Shown here one piece after another: positions 6,074 through 6,567 of a stretch of DNA of 6,567 nucleotides. The notes below the pieces were generated by a model, which saw only the letters and a list, made by a program, of their open reading frames with translations, made no database searches and was not told the DNA's origin. How positions within the stretch are numbered: the first letter of the stretch is position 1; each line of letters begins with the position of its first letter. This DNA is from Flavisolibacter sp. (lineage in GTDB: Bacteria; Bacteroidota; Bacteroidia; Chitinophagales; Chitinophagaceae): assembly GCA_025936195.1 (NCBI GenBank), contig JAICTW010000158.1, forward strand, positions 1 to 6,567, read 5' to 3'. The translations under genes and the position numbers were made by a program.

Positions 6074-6567
6074 TCAATTTACCGAATCCACCGTAACCTC
6101 TTTATTGATTTTTGAAATAAGTCCCTGCAAAACTTTACCCGGACCACACTCGGTAAATTTAGTAGCACCATCTGCTATCATGGCCTGTACACATTGTGTC
6201 CATCTCACTGCTCCAGTTAATTGGTCAATTAAATTTTGTCTGATCTCGTCCTTATCAATCACCCCTTTGGCGACAGTATTTTGGTACACGGGACAGGAGG
6301 GTGTATGAAAATTGGTTGACTCGATGGCTTGCTTTAGTTCCTGCTGCGCAGGTTCCATAAAAGGAGAATGAAAGGCGCCGCCAACAGGAAGTACCAGAGC
6401 CCTTTTTGCGCCGGCAGCTTTTAATTTTTCACAGGCCACTTCAACACCTTTGATACTTCCGGAAATAACCAGCTGGCCCGGGCAATTGTAATTGGCCGGC
6501 ACAACTATCTCACCGTCTTCTTTAAAAACTTCTCTGCAGATTTCTTCTACTTTATCGTCAGGTAAAC
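6074..6567 (-). CDS. fabD: Malonyl-CoA:ACP transacylase, C-terminal part
   Basis: FabD moves malonyl from malonyl-CoA to acyl carrier protein, supplying the extender unit for fatty-acid synthesis in the cytoplasm. The gene enters from the right edge; about 163 codons are visible, roughly the C-terminal half of a protein usually near 290-310 residues. The frame continues past the GTG at 6502 to the window end, encoding LPDDKVEEICREVF and on into VVPANYNCPGQLVISG, so that GTG is an internal Val rather than a start. Family signatures are ANYNCPGQLVISG, GGAFHSPFM with the catalytic His at 6368-6370, and ECGPGKVLQGL near the C-terminus. The nucleophile motif GHSLGE and the Arg of the active site lie outside the window. 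No clear terminator follows its stop. Identification is firm. Confidence 0.95.
   Translation of the reverse strand, partial: LPDDKVEEICREVFKEDGEIVVPANYNCPGQLVISGSIKGVEVACEKLKAAGAKRALVLPVGGAFHSPFMEPAQQELKQAIESTNFHTPSCPVYQNTVAKGVIDKDEIRQNLIDQLTGAVRWTQCVQAMIADGATKFTECGPGKVLQGLISKINKEVTVDSVN

Noticed and set aside
6003..6308. Open frame on the + strand opposite fabD
   Set aside because: It lies mostly antisense to an unmistakable FabD coding sequence and its translation has no recognisable features.

Overview
The window looks like an ordinary chromosomal segment of a Bacteroidota bacterium, probably from the Chitinophagales/Sphingobacteriales side. This rests on moderate A+T richness, A-rich start contexts with almost no Shine-Dalgarno signal, a possible TAnnTTTG promoter element, an ORF6N-domain gene, a beta-lactamase-fold serine hydrolase with C-terminal beta domains, and an exported protein of a type I associate with this phylum. 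The assignment is inferred from protein style, not from a marker gene.

Layout from left to right. (1) An Asn-rich protein of unknown function on the + strand is open at the left edge, so it may be the 3' end of a longer gene. (2) It converges on a leftward pair, an ORF6N-domain protein followed after 2 nt by a DinB-family metal-site protein. (3) Diverging from that pair is a Cys/Met-metabolism PLP enzyme resembling methionine gamma-lyase. (4) A 221-bp spacer carries a degenerate inverted repeat of CTCCGTG/CACGGAG type, the only clear non-coding oddity outside genes. (5) Next is a secreted serine hydrolase of the class C beta-lactamase/PBP fold, joined after 1 nt by a GNAT acetyltransferase resembling spermidine/spermine acetyltransferases; the two are probably co-transcribed and end at a strong hairpin terminator. 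(6) On the minus strand come a small exported or membrane-anchored protein and, at the right edge, the C-terminal half of malonyl-CoA:ACP transacylase (fabD).

The genes do not form one pathway. FabD is core fatty-acid synthesis, the PLP enzyme is sulfur amino-acid metabolism, and the rest are accessory or housekeeping enzymes of uncertain substrate. No RNA gene, CRISPR array, complete mobile element or defence system is visible. The most notable items are a perfect 11-bp-arm palindrome inside the ORF6N coding sequence, the repeat relic in the spacer, and the unidentified protein at the left edge. The 133 bp between the exported protein gene and fabD (5941-6073) are A/T-rich and show no element I can name.
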